DNA from: Reyranella sp.
GTDB taxonomy: Bacteria; Pseudomonadota; Alphaproteobacteria; Reyranellales; Reyranellaceae
DNA length: 64,000 bases
Reading direction: 5' to 3'
Assembly (NCBI RefSeq): GCF_017305915.1
Contig: NZ_JAFKJN010000005.1
Coordinates: forward strand, 248,001 to 312,000
Shown here in pieces: positions 43,435 to 51,847 of the stretch. Below the pieces are notes generated by a model. The model did not search any database, had not been told where the DNA came from, and was given only the letters and a program-made list of their open reading frames with translations. The position numbers and the translations under genes are program-made. How positions within the stretch are numbered: the first letter of the stretch is position 1; the number at the start of each line of letters is the position of its first letter.

Positions 43435-45474
43435 ATGAGACGTTCGTCGATCCTCCTGCTCGCTGTCCTCGTGCTCGCCCTCCTCGGAAGGCCGGGGGAG
43501 CCGGCGCGGGCCCAGGCGCCGGCCGGTTCCCTGCCGGAGAGCGCACTGGTCGACGCGCTGTCCAGGGGCGACACGGCAGAGGGACTGAAGCTCGCCATCC
43601 GAATGGTCGAGGAGCGGCAGGTCACGGCCGGTGACGGCTCACCGCAGCTCATGCCCGCCTTGCGCTGGCGCGGCTACTTCAAGGCGCTGGGCGGCGATGT
43701 TGCAGGCGCCGCCGCCGACTTCACCCAGTCCTTCGCGCTCGGCGAGAAATTCCTCGGCGCCAATGCGCATCGCCTCACCGATGCGGCGCTCGCCGCCATC
43801 CTGACCTATCTCGAAACCGACCGTGACCTGATGCTGTCGCTGCTCGCCGACCGCCCCGACGACCAGAAGCTCGCGTTGGCGGCTCTCGGCATGTCGCGTG
43901 CCGAGAAGGGCCGCCTGATGGAGTTGATGCGGGCCAACATCCAGCGCACCCGCCTCAATGCCAAGGGACCGTACAAGCTGCAGGAAAGCCGTCAGCTTGT
44001 GGCCGACATGGCCGAGGCGCGTGCCGAGTACGAGCGCATCCTGTTCGCTGCCGCGCAGCCCTTCGACGCCGCCACGATCGCCCAGTTGCAGGCCCTCGAG
44101 CAAAGGATCACTGCCGGCCAGCAGGCGATGAACGACCTCTTCGGCTTCATGGCCTTCTTGGCCGACGTCAACGAGGTCCGCTACAAACCCGAGCTGCTCG
44201 CGGACGCTGGGCGGCCGCCGATCGGCTCGTGGACGATCGACTACGCCACCTTCCGCCGCTACCGGTTCGGCAAGCCCGGCGCCAAGCCGGCCGCCGTGGC
44301 GCCGGCGTGGGAGTATCTGGGCTTCCTGTCGCGCTCGGATGGCCGCGTCGCGGTCGCCGCGCTGGGCCCGGCGGCCGAGATCGATCCGTTCGTGCTTCGC
44401 CTCCTGAATGCGGCCGCCAATCCCCTGAGCGACTACCTGCCGCTGGCGCGGCAGGGCTACAATCACCTCGTCGCCCCGCTCCTCGCGCGATCGAGGGAGG
44501 TGGCGTTCGCCGATCCGGGCGCGGCCCAGCTCGACCGGTCGATCATCAATCGCTTCGTGCGGATCTTTCCCGACGGCAACCTGAACCTTGTGGCCTTCGC
44601 CGCCTTGAATGACGGCACGTCGTTCCTGGTCGACCAGTACGATATCGGCTACGCGGCCTCGGCCTTGCAGCTCGGCATGTTCGCGCCGATGGCGCTGAAG
44701 CCCGGTTTCGACGTCGATGTCTATGCCGATCCGGACTTCCGCCTGTCGGCGCCCGCTGGGGGAGCGCAGGAAAGCAACCTGTCGCTGCTGAACCGGCGGC
44801 CGATCCGGCCCCTGCCGGGGACCCTCGCCGAGGCCAGCGCGATCGGCAGCGTCATCCCGCGCGCCAGTATCGTCTCGGGCGCGCAGGCGACGCGCCGGCT
44901 GCTCCTCGAGAAGCCGGCGCCGGGCGTCCTGCATGTCGCCACCCACGGCATCTTCTTCGACGACACCGAGCCCGCGGCCGGCGGCGTCGGCGGGGAGATG
45001 CCGGGATCGGCGCCGGCGCTCTGGCTCGCGCCGATGGTCGAGACCGGCCTGGTGCTGGCCGGCAGCCCCGACGATTCGATGGGCGGCATCGTGACCGCGC
45101 TCGACGTCCTGGGGCTCGATCTCTCGCCGACCCAGCTCGTGGTCCTGTCGGCTTGTGAGACGGCGCGCGGCGCGGTGCGGCCGGGCGATTCGGTCTACGG
45201 CCTGCGCTACGCCTTTCATGCGGCAGGAGCCGAGACGGTTGTCGCCAGTCTGTGGAAGGTGCCCGACGACGCCACCAAGTCGCTGATGGCGCGGTACTAT
45301 GCCAACCTGCTGGGGGGTAACAGACGGCTCGGCGCCATGACCGAGGCCATGCGACAGACAAAGAAGACGCTGGCCCATCCGGCCTTCTGGGCGGCGTTCA
45401 CGGTGTCAGGGGCAGGTGGCCTGCTGCGCGGCTCGAAAGACGGCGCGCTTCCCGAGATCAGAATGCGGCGCTGA
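43435..45474 (+). CDS. Secreted CHAT-domain protein (caspase-like protease)
   Basis: A 679-aa protein with a Sec signal peptide (SSILLLAVLVLALLGRPGEPARAQ) followed by a long helical region (about residues 35-270, TPR-like) and a C-terminal CHAT domain (about 360-670). The catalytic dyad is H504 in LHVATHGIFF and C574 in VVLSACETARG, both intact; SVYGLRYAFHAAGAETVVASLWKVPDDAT is the usual distal block. CHAT proteases include separase relatives and bacterial defence or envelope proteins; a periplasmic location is predicted here. Target unknown. Confidence 0.92.
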   Translation: MRRSSILLLAVLVLALLGRPGEPARAQAPAGSLPESALVDALSRGDTAEGLKLAIRMVEERQVTAGDGSPQLMPALRWRGYFKALGGDVAGAAADFTQSFALGEKFLGANAHRLTDAALAAILTYLETDRDLMLSLLADRPDDQKLALAALGMSRAEKGRLMELMRANIQRTRLNAKGPYKLQESRQLVADMAEARAEYERILFAAAQPFDAATIAQLQALEQRITAGQQAMNDLFGFMAFLADVNEVRYKPELLADAGRPPIGSWTIDYATFRRYRFGKPGAKPAAVAPAWEYLGFLSRSDGRVAVAALGPAAEIDPFVLRLLNAAANPLSDYLPLARQGYNHLVAPLLARSREVAFADPGAAQLDRSIINRFVRIFPDGNLNLVAFAALNDGTSFLVDQYDIGYAASALQLGMFAPMALKPGFDVDVYADPDFRLSAPAGGAQESNLSLLNRRPIRPLPGTLAEASAIGSVIPRASIVSGAQATRRLLLEKPAPGVLHVATHGIFFDDTEPAAGGVGGEMPGSAPALWLAPMVETGLVLAGSPDDSMGGIVTALDVLGLDLSPTQLVVLSACETARGAVRPGDSVYGLRYAFHAAGAETVVASLWKVPDDATKSLMARYYANLLGGNRRLGAMTEAMRQTKKTLAHPAFWAAFTVSGAGGLLRGSKDGALPEIRMRR

Positions 45475-45879
45475 CGGGTTCGTATTCCGCAGAGTGTGGA
45501 TAAGTGCTCGCGCCCGATCTTCATTATGGGCAATGGACCGCGAATCGAGGAGCCAAAATCAGGCCGCGAATCCTATTCCAATGCCCATATTAGCTGTTCG
45601 GGCCGGCATCGTGCAGTGTGGCGCGCATGACGATGCCCGCCCCAGCACTCCATAGCCTCTCGCCGGCCGCTCGTTGCGGTTGCGCTGGCTCGTGCGCGCG
45701 AGGGACGGGTGGATTTGTGCCCCCGGAGAGGGGGTGCGGGCAGAGTGGCAGGACAGGCCGAAAATGCCGGCCCGCCTGCACCAAACGACTGCCACGCCGC
45801 GTGGCAGGAGGCGGCAGTTCCGGCACTTGTCGCGAGTTGGCGCAGTTAGCGCTAGGCGCTACCCCCTCCTTGCGCTTAC
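45475..45879. other. 405-nt convergent intergenic region without a convincing gene
   Basis: No frame here has both a usable start signal and a plausible protein. Two perfect hairpins are present: CTGCCACG-ccg-CGTGGCAG (45789-45807) and TAGCGC-tag-GCGCTA (45847-45861). The latter, 19 nt before the end of the HD-domain gene, may mark transcript ends for the convergent genes. Confidence 0.6.
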
Positions 45880-46641
45880 CTACAGGTACTTCGCCGGCCG
45901 GATGATGGCGCGCCACATGTGCGCGACCGGGCTGTTGTCGTAGCCCAGGCCCTGGCTCGGCTGCTTGAAGTTGCGACCGATGATGTCGGTGAACTCTTCG
46001 AGCACGGGATGCAGGTTGGGGTCGAACGAGTAGATGTCGTTCAGCGTGATCTGGCGGCCGGACATGTACCACTTGTGCGCCCGCATCCGCTTGTAGTCCT
46101 CCTCGACGTAAGGGTCGGGCACGTAGTCGGCGCCCATCCACTCGGTGTAGTTCTTGGGATACTCGTAGCCGACCGCCGGATCGGGATAGAAGCGCAGCAC
46201 CTGGTGGGCGCGGATCGCCCAGGTCACTTCCTCGTCGACATAGGGCTCGACCAGCTGGGCGCCCCAGTAGCCGTGGTCGCCGCGGATGAAGCCGACCACC
46301 GAGATGTCGTGCAGCAGGCAGGCCAGGATCATGTTCTCCGGCAGGCCGTTCTTGCGGGCGTGATGGGCGCTCTGCAGCAGGTGCATCGACGGCCCGAAGC
46401 GCAGCTTGAAGAAGTCGACCAGCGTCGGCTTCTCCGGCATCGCCGGCAGGCGCGGATCGTCGACCATCGACACGCGCCCGTTCGGCTTGCCCTTGAGCAG
46501 CGCGCCGGCGCTCGGCGGCGGGTCCATCGTGCCCTCGGCGTACATGTGCAGCCGCGACTTGATGAAGACGGTGTCGAGCTCGCGCGCCATCCGGGCCTCG
46601 TGCTCGTCGGCGCGCTGCGACAGGGTCGCAAAATCGTTCAT
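45880..46641 (-). CDS. HD-domain protein with diiron-oxygenase-like ligand pattern
   Basis: A 253-aa HD-superfamily protein. Candidate metal ligands are H87 (SMHLLQ), H111-D112 (CLLHDISV), H123 (GDHGYWGAQL, an HxxxGA motif), H146 (IRAHQVL) and an aspartate near 207. That H...HD...H...H...D order is the one used by mixed-valent diiron HD oxygenases such as PhnZ and myo-inositol oxygenase. The spacing of the first pair is compatible, but the second gap is shorter, so hydrolase activity remains possible. ATG 46641 follows GGAGGAAG. Divergent from the PhyH gene (67 nt). Confidence 0.78.
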   Translation of the reverse strand: MNDFATLSQRADEHEARMARELDTVFIKSRLHMYAEGTMDPPPSAGALLKGKPNGRVSMVDDPRLPAMPEKPTLVDFFKLRFGPSMHLLQSAHHARKNGLPENMILACLLHDISVVGFIRGDHGYWGAQLVEPYVDEEVTWAIRAHQVLRFYPDPAVGYEYPKNYTEWMGADYVPDPYVEEDYKRMRAHKWYMSGRQITLNDIYSFDPNLHPVLEEFTDIIGRNFKQPSQGLGYDNSPVAHMWRAIIRPAKYL

Positions 46642-46708
46642 GGCTTCCTCCGCTGGCTTCTGGCTTGGGGGCCTTGCCCTCAGCCTAGCACAGGGCGGAG
46701 AATCCGAC

Positions 46709-47455
46709 ATGGTGTTCGAGGAAACACATTGGGAGGCGCTGAGGCGGGACGGCTACACGATCGTCTCGGGCGCGATCGCCGCGGGGCCGCTCCGCGCGGC
46801 GCAGGAGGCCGCAGATCGGCTGAATGCCGCATTCCCAGACGGCTGGGAGCGTTCGAAGAATGAATCCTGGCGCGAGATCCGCTATTGCCGCGAGCCGGCC
46901 TTCATGGCGCTGGTCGCCGATGTGCTCGATCCGCTGACCCTGGAGATCCTCGAGAGCGCGCCGCCGGTCGACTACGTGCAGCTCGCCGCGACCTTCCCCG
47001 GCTTCGCGACCAAGGGCCGTGTCGGCCGCAACTTCCATATCGACGGCGGCCAGCAGGAAGCGCTGGGCGTGTTCAACGTGCTGCTGGGCGTCGCGCTGAC
47101 GGACGTTGCCTCGGACACCGCCGGCAGCTTCCACGTGCTGCCCGGCAGTCATGAGCAGTTCGCCGCGCTGTTCAAGCAGCAACCGACGGACGCTCCCGTC
47201 CATTGGGGCGAGGTCAAGCTCAGCGGCCAGAGGCAGTTCCTGCGCGCGCCCATGACGGTGCCGCGTCTAGAAGCCGGCGACATCGTCGTCGCGCACAGCT
47301 TCCTGGCCCACGGCACGTCGGCGAATACAACCGATGCCCGGCGCGATATGTTCTTTCAGCGCCGCGCCGCCCAGCCGTTGTGGGATCCGGCCCGCCAAGC
47401 CAGCGCGCGCGAAGCGTTCATGCGTAACCCCTGGATGTTCTTCCGCCGCCCCTGA
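46709..47455 (+). CDS. Phytanoyl-CoA dioxygenase (PhyH) family protein
   Basis: A 248-aa Fe(II)/2-oxoglutarate oxygenase. Iron ligands are the histidine and aspartate of GRNFHIDGGQQE and the distal histidine of AHSFLAHGTSAN; the arginine of TTDARRDMFFQRR would bind 2-oxoglutarate. ATG 46709 is 8 nt beyond GGCGGAG. Bug receptor gene starts 8 nt after the stop, and an HD-domain gene diverges upstream. PhyH-HD neighbours recall the PhnY/PhnZ pair of phosphonate oxidation. Confidence 0.9.
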   Translation: MVFEETHWEALRRDGYTIVSGAIAAGPLRAAQEAADRLNAAFPDGWERSKNESWREIRYCREPAFMALVADVLDPLTLEILESAPPVDYVQLAATFPGFATKGRVGRNFHIDGGQQEALGVFNVLLGVALTDVASDTAGSFHVLPGSHEQFAALFKQQPTDAPVHWGEVKLSGQRQFLRAPMTVPRLEAGDIVVAHSFLAHGTSANTTDARRDMFFQRRAAQPLWDPARQASAREAFMRNPWMFFRRP

Positions 47456-47463
47456 GGTGATCG

Positions 47464-48438
47464 ATGCTGCGCCGCCGAACCTTCCAGCGCCTGGCCGCTT
47501 CCGTGCTCGCGACGCCGATGATCGCGGGCCGCAGCCGGGCGCAAAGCTGGTCGGCGCAACCCGTGCGCATGATGGTCGGCTATGCCGCGGGCCAGTCGAT
47601 CGACATCCTGGCCCGGCTGGTCGCGCAGTCGCTGTCGGAGCAGTTCTCCCAGCAGTTCATCGTCGAGAACAAACCGGGCGCCGGCGGCAACATCGCCGCC
47701 GAGGGCGTCGCGCGCGCCACGCCGGACGGCCATACGCTGCTGGTGATCGGCGCCAACAACCCGATCAACACGACGCTGTACGACAAGCTCGCCTTCGACC
47801 TGCTGCGCGACGTCGCGCCGGTCGCCGGCATCTACCGCGTCTACCAGGTGATGGTGGTCAATCCGTCGTTCCCGGCCAGAACCGGCGCGGCGTTCATCGC
47901 CTACGCCAAGGCCCATCCTGGCAAGATCAACTACGGCTCGGCCGGCACCGGCTCGGTGGCGCATGTCAGCGGCGAGCTGTTCAAGATGATGGCCGGCGTC
48001 GACATGCAGCACGTGCCCTATCGCGGCGCGCCGCTGGCGCTGGCCGACCTGCTGGGCGGCCAGGTGCAGGTGATGTTCGACAACCTGCCGTCGTCGATCG
48101 ACCATGTCCGCAACGGCCGCCTGCGGGCCTTGGGCGTGTCGACGCCGCAGCCGCTCGAGCTGCTACCCGATGTGCCGCCGATCGCGACGTTCGTGCCGGG
48201 CTACGAGACCTCGGCCTTCGCCGGCCTCGGCGCGCCCGCGAGCACGCCGCGCGAGATCGTCGACAAGCTCGGCAAGGGCGTCGCCACCGCGTTGGCCGAC
48301 GCCAAGATCAAGGCGAAGATCCTCGATCTCGGCGGCGTGCCGATGACGATGACGCCGCCCGAGTTCGGCAGGTTCCTCGCCGAAGAGACCGAGAAGTGGG
48401 GCAAGGTGATCCGCGCCGCCAACATCAAGCCGACTTAG
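47464..48438 (+). CDS. Bug-family (TctC-like) periplasmic solute-binding protein
   Basis: A 324-aa receptor: signal RRRTFQRLAASVLATPMIAG, PVRMMVGYAAGQSIDILAR (the family's usual PFxPGG is replaced by YAAGQS, which may alter the ligand), FIVENKPGAGGNIAAEGV, TPDGHTLLVIG, and VPPIATFVPGYE. It lies 8 nt after the PhyH gene and should be co-transcribed with it. No TctA/TctB genes are adjacent. Confidence 0.92.
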   Translation: MLRRRTFQRLAASVLATPMIAGRSRAQSWSAQPVRMMVGYAAGQSIDILARLVAQSLSEQFSQQFIVENKPGAGGNIAAEGVARATPDGHTLLVIGANNPINTTLYDKLAFDLLRDVAPVAGIYRVYQVMVVNPSFPARTGAAFIAYAKAHPGKINYGSAGTGSVAHVSGELFKMMAGVDMQHVPYRGAPLALADLLGGQVQVMFDNLPSSIDHVRNGRLRALGVSTPQPLELLPDVPPIATFVPGYETSAFAGLGAPASTPREIVDKLGKGVATALADAKIKAKILDLGGVPMTMTPPEFGRFLAEETEKWGKVIRAANIKPT

Positions 48439-48442
48439 CCTT

Positions 48443-48538
48443 CCTCCCCCGTCATCGGGGGAGGATCGAGGTGGGGGAAAGCGACGCGACGGGTTTGGGG
48501 CCTTCCCCCTCCCTGCCTCCCCCGTATGACGGGGGAGG
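48443..48538. repeat. C/G-rich inverted-repeat element
   Basis: CCTCCCCCGTCAT (48443-48455) and its complement ATGACGGGGGAGG (48526-48538) flank a region with further C5/G5 words, including a local hairpin around 48443-48464. The element fills the gap between convergent genes and resembles those at 26846 and 30091. Confidence 0.7.
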
Positions 48539-48545
48539 TGAATGA

Positions 48546-49877
48546 TTACGTGCGCTTGAAGCCTTCGAGCTCCATCGCCGCCCAGTCGGAGACCTTCTGG
48601 ATCGAATCGCCCTTGAAGTGGCGGACGATCATCTGCGCCTGGATCGCCTGCGCCCAGATCTGGGCGGCGATCAGCGGCGGCGCCGGCGAACAGACGACGC
48701 CCGCCTTCTGGTCGCCGCCCTTGATCGGGTAGTGCGACAGCGCGCCCTTGGGCGGCCCCTCTTCCTCCCAGGTCTTGAAGTCGGTGAACTTCGGATAGGG
48801 CGGGATGTCGTAGCCCTGGCTCGCCGCGACCTGCTTCTCGGCGGCTTGCCGGCTCGCCAGGAACGCGAGCAGGCTCTTGGCCGCCGGCTTGTTCTTGGAG
48901 AAATTCCAGACGCCGTAGAAGCGCGGCAGGATCGGGTTGAACCGGCCGGCCGGCCCTTTCGGGAAGCCGCCGAACCAGCACTTCTCGGCGACCTGCGGCG
49001 CGTCGCGCTTGGCGACCGCCCAGGCCGACGGCGGATTGAAGATCAGCGAACCGTTGCCCGAGATCAGCCACTTGTTGTTCGAGGCGTCGTCCCAGGCCTG
49101 CGCGTCGGGCGTGCAGAAGCCGGCGATCTTCTTGCCGTATTCCAGCACCTGTTTGACCGCATCGCTCTTCACCGTGATATCGCCCTTGGCATTCATCAGC
49201 TCGGCGCCGTAGGCGAGGAACAGCGCCCCGACCCACTGGTTGGTGTCGGTGGTGTTGCCGAGCGGCAGGCCGAAGCCGTGCCCGGCCTTCTGGGTCTTCT
49301 CGGCCGCGACCAGGAAGGCATCCCAGGTCCAGCTCGCGTCGTTGGGCGGCTTGCCGGCGGGATAGAGCGCCTGGTAGTCGACGCCGGCATACTCCTTGAG
49401 CATGTCGAAGCGCACGGTGCAGCCGAGCAGCAGCGTTCCGCGCGTCATCGGTACGCCGAGCCAATGGCCCTGGTACTTGCCGAGATATTCCACGGCCGGA
49501 TCGATCGGTCCGTTCTGGGCGACGACCTGCTGGACCACGTCGTCATGGTTGTCGAGCGCCTGGTTGAACTGCGCCGATTCCCAGTTGGTGAACTCCATGA
49601 TGTCGTGGCCGGAGCGCGCCTGCGCCTCGACCGACAGCGTGAGCAGCAGCTTGTTGCCCTGGCTGGTGATGAAGTCGACCTTGACGTCGACCTTCTCCTT
49701 CGCTGACCATTCCTTGATGAGGGCTTCCTGGACATCGTTGGCGCCGGGCACCCAGTGGTCCCACAACCCGATGGTCAGACTCCCAGCTGCATTGGCGCTG
49801 CGCACGAACGGCGCAGCGAGGCCGAGGGCAGCGCCTCCGGCCACGACTCCACGACGAGACAGTTTTGATGGCGGCAT
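48546..49877 (-). CDS. ABC-type sugar-like solute-binding protein, orphan
   Basis: A 443-aa family 1 extracellular solute-binding protein with a Tat-like signal (SRRGVVAGGAALGLAAPFVRSANA). GSLTIGLWDHWVPGANDVQ and the mid-region FNPPSAWAVAKRD are typical of sugar-type receptors. No ABC permease or ATPase gene is nearby, so it must work with components encoded elsewhere. ATG 49877 with GGGAGGA upstream. Converges with the Bug gene. Confidence 0.88.
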   Translation of the reverse strand: MPPSKLSRRGVVAGGAALGLAAPFVRSANAAGSLTIGLWDHWVPGANDVQEALIKEWSAKEKVDVKVDFITSQGNKLLLTLSVEAQARSGHDIMEFTNWESAQFNQALDNHDDVVQQVVAQNGPIDPAVEYLGKYQGHWLGVPMTRGTLLLGCTVRFDMLKEYAGVDYQALYPAGKPPNDASWTWDAFLVAAEKTQKAGHGFGLPLGNTTDTNQWVGALFLAYGAELMNAKGDITVKSDAVKQVLEYGKKIAGFCTPDAQAWDDASNNKWLISGNGSLIFNPPSAWAVAKRDAPQVAEKCWFGGFPKGPAGRFNPILPRFYGVWNFSKNKPAAKSLLAFLASRQAAEKQVAASQGYDIPPYPKFTDFKTWEEEGPPKGALSHYPIKGGDQKAGVVCSPAPPLIAAQIWAQAIQAQMIVRHFKGDSIQKVSDWAAMELEGFKRT

Positions 49878-50108
49878 AGAACGTCCTCCCTGTTAAGGAA
49901 CGCTTGCGCACGCGACTGACGCTTACGGATTTTTGGTCGTTTCGTAGGGATCCGGTCGTCGGCGGAACGACGGCGAACGCGGGCCCCGGACGCTGTTACG
50001 CACTTACGCTGTACAACAGCGCCCGCACCCTAGCGCTTACGCCGGGGGCGCGCCACTGCAGGGGCGCGTCATATCGTTCCGGCTATCGCCCGATTGAGGA
50101 GGCCGCAG

Positions 50109-51761
50109 TCAGGCGGCCTGCCGCCGGCAGAGGCAGGAGGCGCGCACCGGCATGTCGGCGCGGGCCTGGGCCAGGTCGAGCCGCGCCTTGATCGCCGGCG
50201 CCTCGATCGTGTCGCCGCGCCGGATGAGGCATTCGTGCAGGCCGTGCAGGCTCCAGACATTGTCGAGGTTGTGCCGCGCCCGGCTGATCTTGAGATCGAG
50301 CCCGAGATCGGCGCGGTAGACCGCCTCGGCCTCGGCCAGGCGGTTCTGCTCCAGCAGCAGCGCCCCCAGCGCATGCCGCGCCGGCTGCATCCAGCCCCAC
50401 GGCTCGTCGTAGGCCAGGCTGTCCTGCAGCTCGACCGAACGGCGCAGATGGGCGAACGCCACGTCGAAGTTGCCGCGCCGGTACTCGAGCTCGCCGTCCA
50501 GCATCGCCGCGGCGATGTCGAGCAGGTCGACGACCTTGTTGTTGTGCAGCAGGCGCGTATCGGGCACCCGCGCCTTGGCCTCGAGGAAAGCCGCGCGCGC
50601 CTTCACCGCCTCGGGGATCTCGCCCAGCACTGAATGGGCCAGCCCCTTGGCGTAAAGCATCATCGCCGTGGTGGCGCAGTAGAGGTCGCGGTCTGCCGGC
50701 AGCTCCTGGGCGGTAATCTCGCGCCATTTGCCGAACCGCACCAGCACGTGCTGCTTCATGCCGAGATAGGCCTCGGTGAAGTCGGCCATCGGCGGCGACG
50801 GGATGCGCAGCAGCGCCTCGGGCGTGGTGTCGATCAGCTCCTGCGCCGCCGCCATTGCGGGCGCGAACTGGCCGAGGAACATCGCGCCGTAGACCACGAA
50901 GTGATGATTGTGGCTGCGATAGAGCGTGTAGAAGTTCATCGCGCCTTCGCGCGCGAGATACTTGCGGTCGGCCGCGATCGCCTTCTGGTTATAGACGACG
51001 ACGTTGTGATAGTGGCCGCACAGGATGTCGATGTGGGTCGGCATATGGATGAGATGCCCGGAGTCGGGCATCAGATCGCGCAGCCGGTCGCCCTGGCGCA
51101 GCGCGCGCTGCGGGAACGGCGACATCTCCATCAGATGGACATAGAGGTGCAGCAGGCCGGGATGGTCCCACGACGCCGGACGATTGGCGAACAGGCCCTC
51201 GAGCAGGCCGACCACTTCCTTGGTGCCGGCGCCCTCGGCGGCATCGCTCGCGTCGACGTCCCACATCTTCCAGGGCGTCTCGTTCATGATGGCGTCGGCC
51301 AGCGCGCAACCGATGTCGAGGTCGCTCGAGAAGGTGCCGAACACCTTGCGCATCTCGGCGGTGAAGGCCTTGTCCCACGGCCGCTGGTCCTCGATCGGAT
51401 CGCGCTGCGGGTAGCGCGCCTTCAGCGCCTCGATCAGCGCCCGCTCGGGTGGCATGGCGCGATCGGCCACGGCAAGTGCCGCCTTCATGGCGTCATACGA
51501 TGCACCCAGCGCCTGCGCCTTGCCCTGCGGATCGTAGAGGTACCAGGGCAGATTGTAGTTGGGTCCGGCGGCATAGGAGACGCCCCAGTGCGCCATCGGA
51601 CACTCGGGGTCGTGCTCGAGCGCCTTGCCGAAGCACTTGATCGCCTCGGCATGGTTGAAGCCGTACAGCCAGTTCAGGCCGCGGTCGAACCAGACCTGCG
51701 CTTCGGGCGACGTCGTCGTGATGCGACGCGAATAGGCCCCCAGATCGTAGTAGTCGGTCAT
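50109..51761 (-). CDS. Tetratricopeptide-repeat protein
   Basis: A 550-aa cytoplasmic protein (no signal seen). The front WFDRGLNWLYGFNHAEAIKCFGKALEHDPECPMAHWG is a clear TPR and carries the conserved AHWG wording of a family found widely in soil bacteria; later repeats include YRRGNFDVAFAHLRRSVELQD and LLEQNRLAEAEAVYRADL. A histidine-rich stretch (SGHLIHMPTHIDILCGHYHN) in the middle could bind metal. Function unknown; divergent from the Asp-box protein gene. Confidence 0.85.
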   Translation of the reverse strand: MTDYYDLGAYSRRITTTSPEAQVWFDRGLNWLYGFNHAEAIKCFGKALEHDPECPMAHWGVSYAAGPNYNLPWYLYDPQGKAQALGASYDAMKAALAVADRAMPPERALIEALKARYPQRDPIEDQRPWDKAFTAEMRKVFGTFSSDLDIGCALADAIMNETPWKMWDVDASDAAEGAGTKEVVGLLEGLFANRPASWDHPGLLHLYVHLMEMSPFPQRALRQGDRLRDLMPDSGHLIHMPTHIDILCGHYHNVVVYNQKAIAADRKYLAREGAMNFYTLYRSHNHHFVVYGAMFLGQFAPAMAAAQELIDTTPEALLRIPSPPMADFTEAYLGMKQHVLVRFGKWREITAQELPADRDLYCATTAMMLYAKGLAHSVLGEIPEAVKARAAFLEAKARVPDTRLLHNNKVVDLLDIAAAMLDGELEYRRGNFDVAFAHLRRSVELQDSLAYDEPWGWMQPARHALGALLLEQNRLAEAEAVYRADLGLDLKISRARHNLDNVWSLHGLHECLIRRGDTIEAPAIKARLDLAQARADMPVRASCLCRRQAA

Positions 51762-51847
51762 CGGTCTTCTCCCTGGTCCGTGCCAGCCGACTCTAGCGGG
51801 AAGCCGATTGCGTTGCGATGCGCATCTGCCTACGGTTGGTCCCCGTG

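Noticed and set aside
45590-46141. 183-codon minus-strand frame across the 45.5-45.9 kb gap
   Set aside because: Its first half is an out-of-frame reading of the HD-domain gene and its end is low-complexity; no start signal and no recognisable protein.
49878-50108. Repeated CTTACG words (49921, 50003, 50036) upstream of the orphan solute-binding protein gene
   Set aside because: Spacing is irregular and the copies are only six bases, so chance is a sufficient explanation; not called as an operator.
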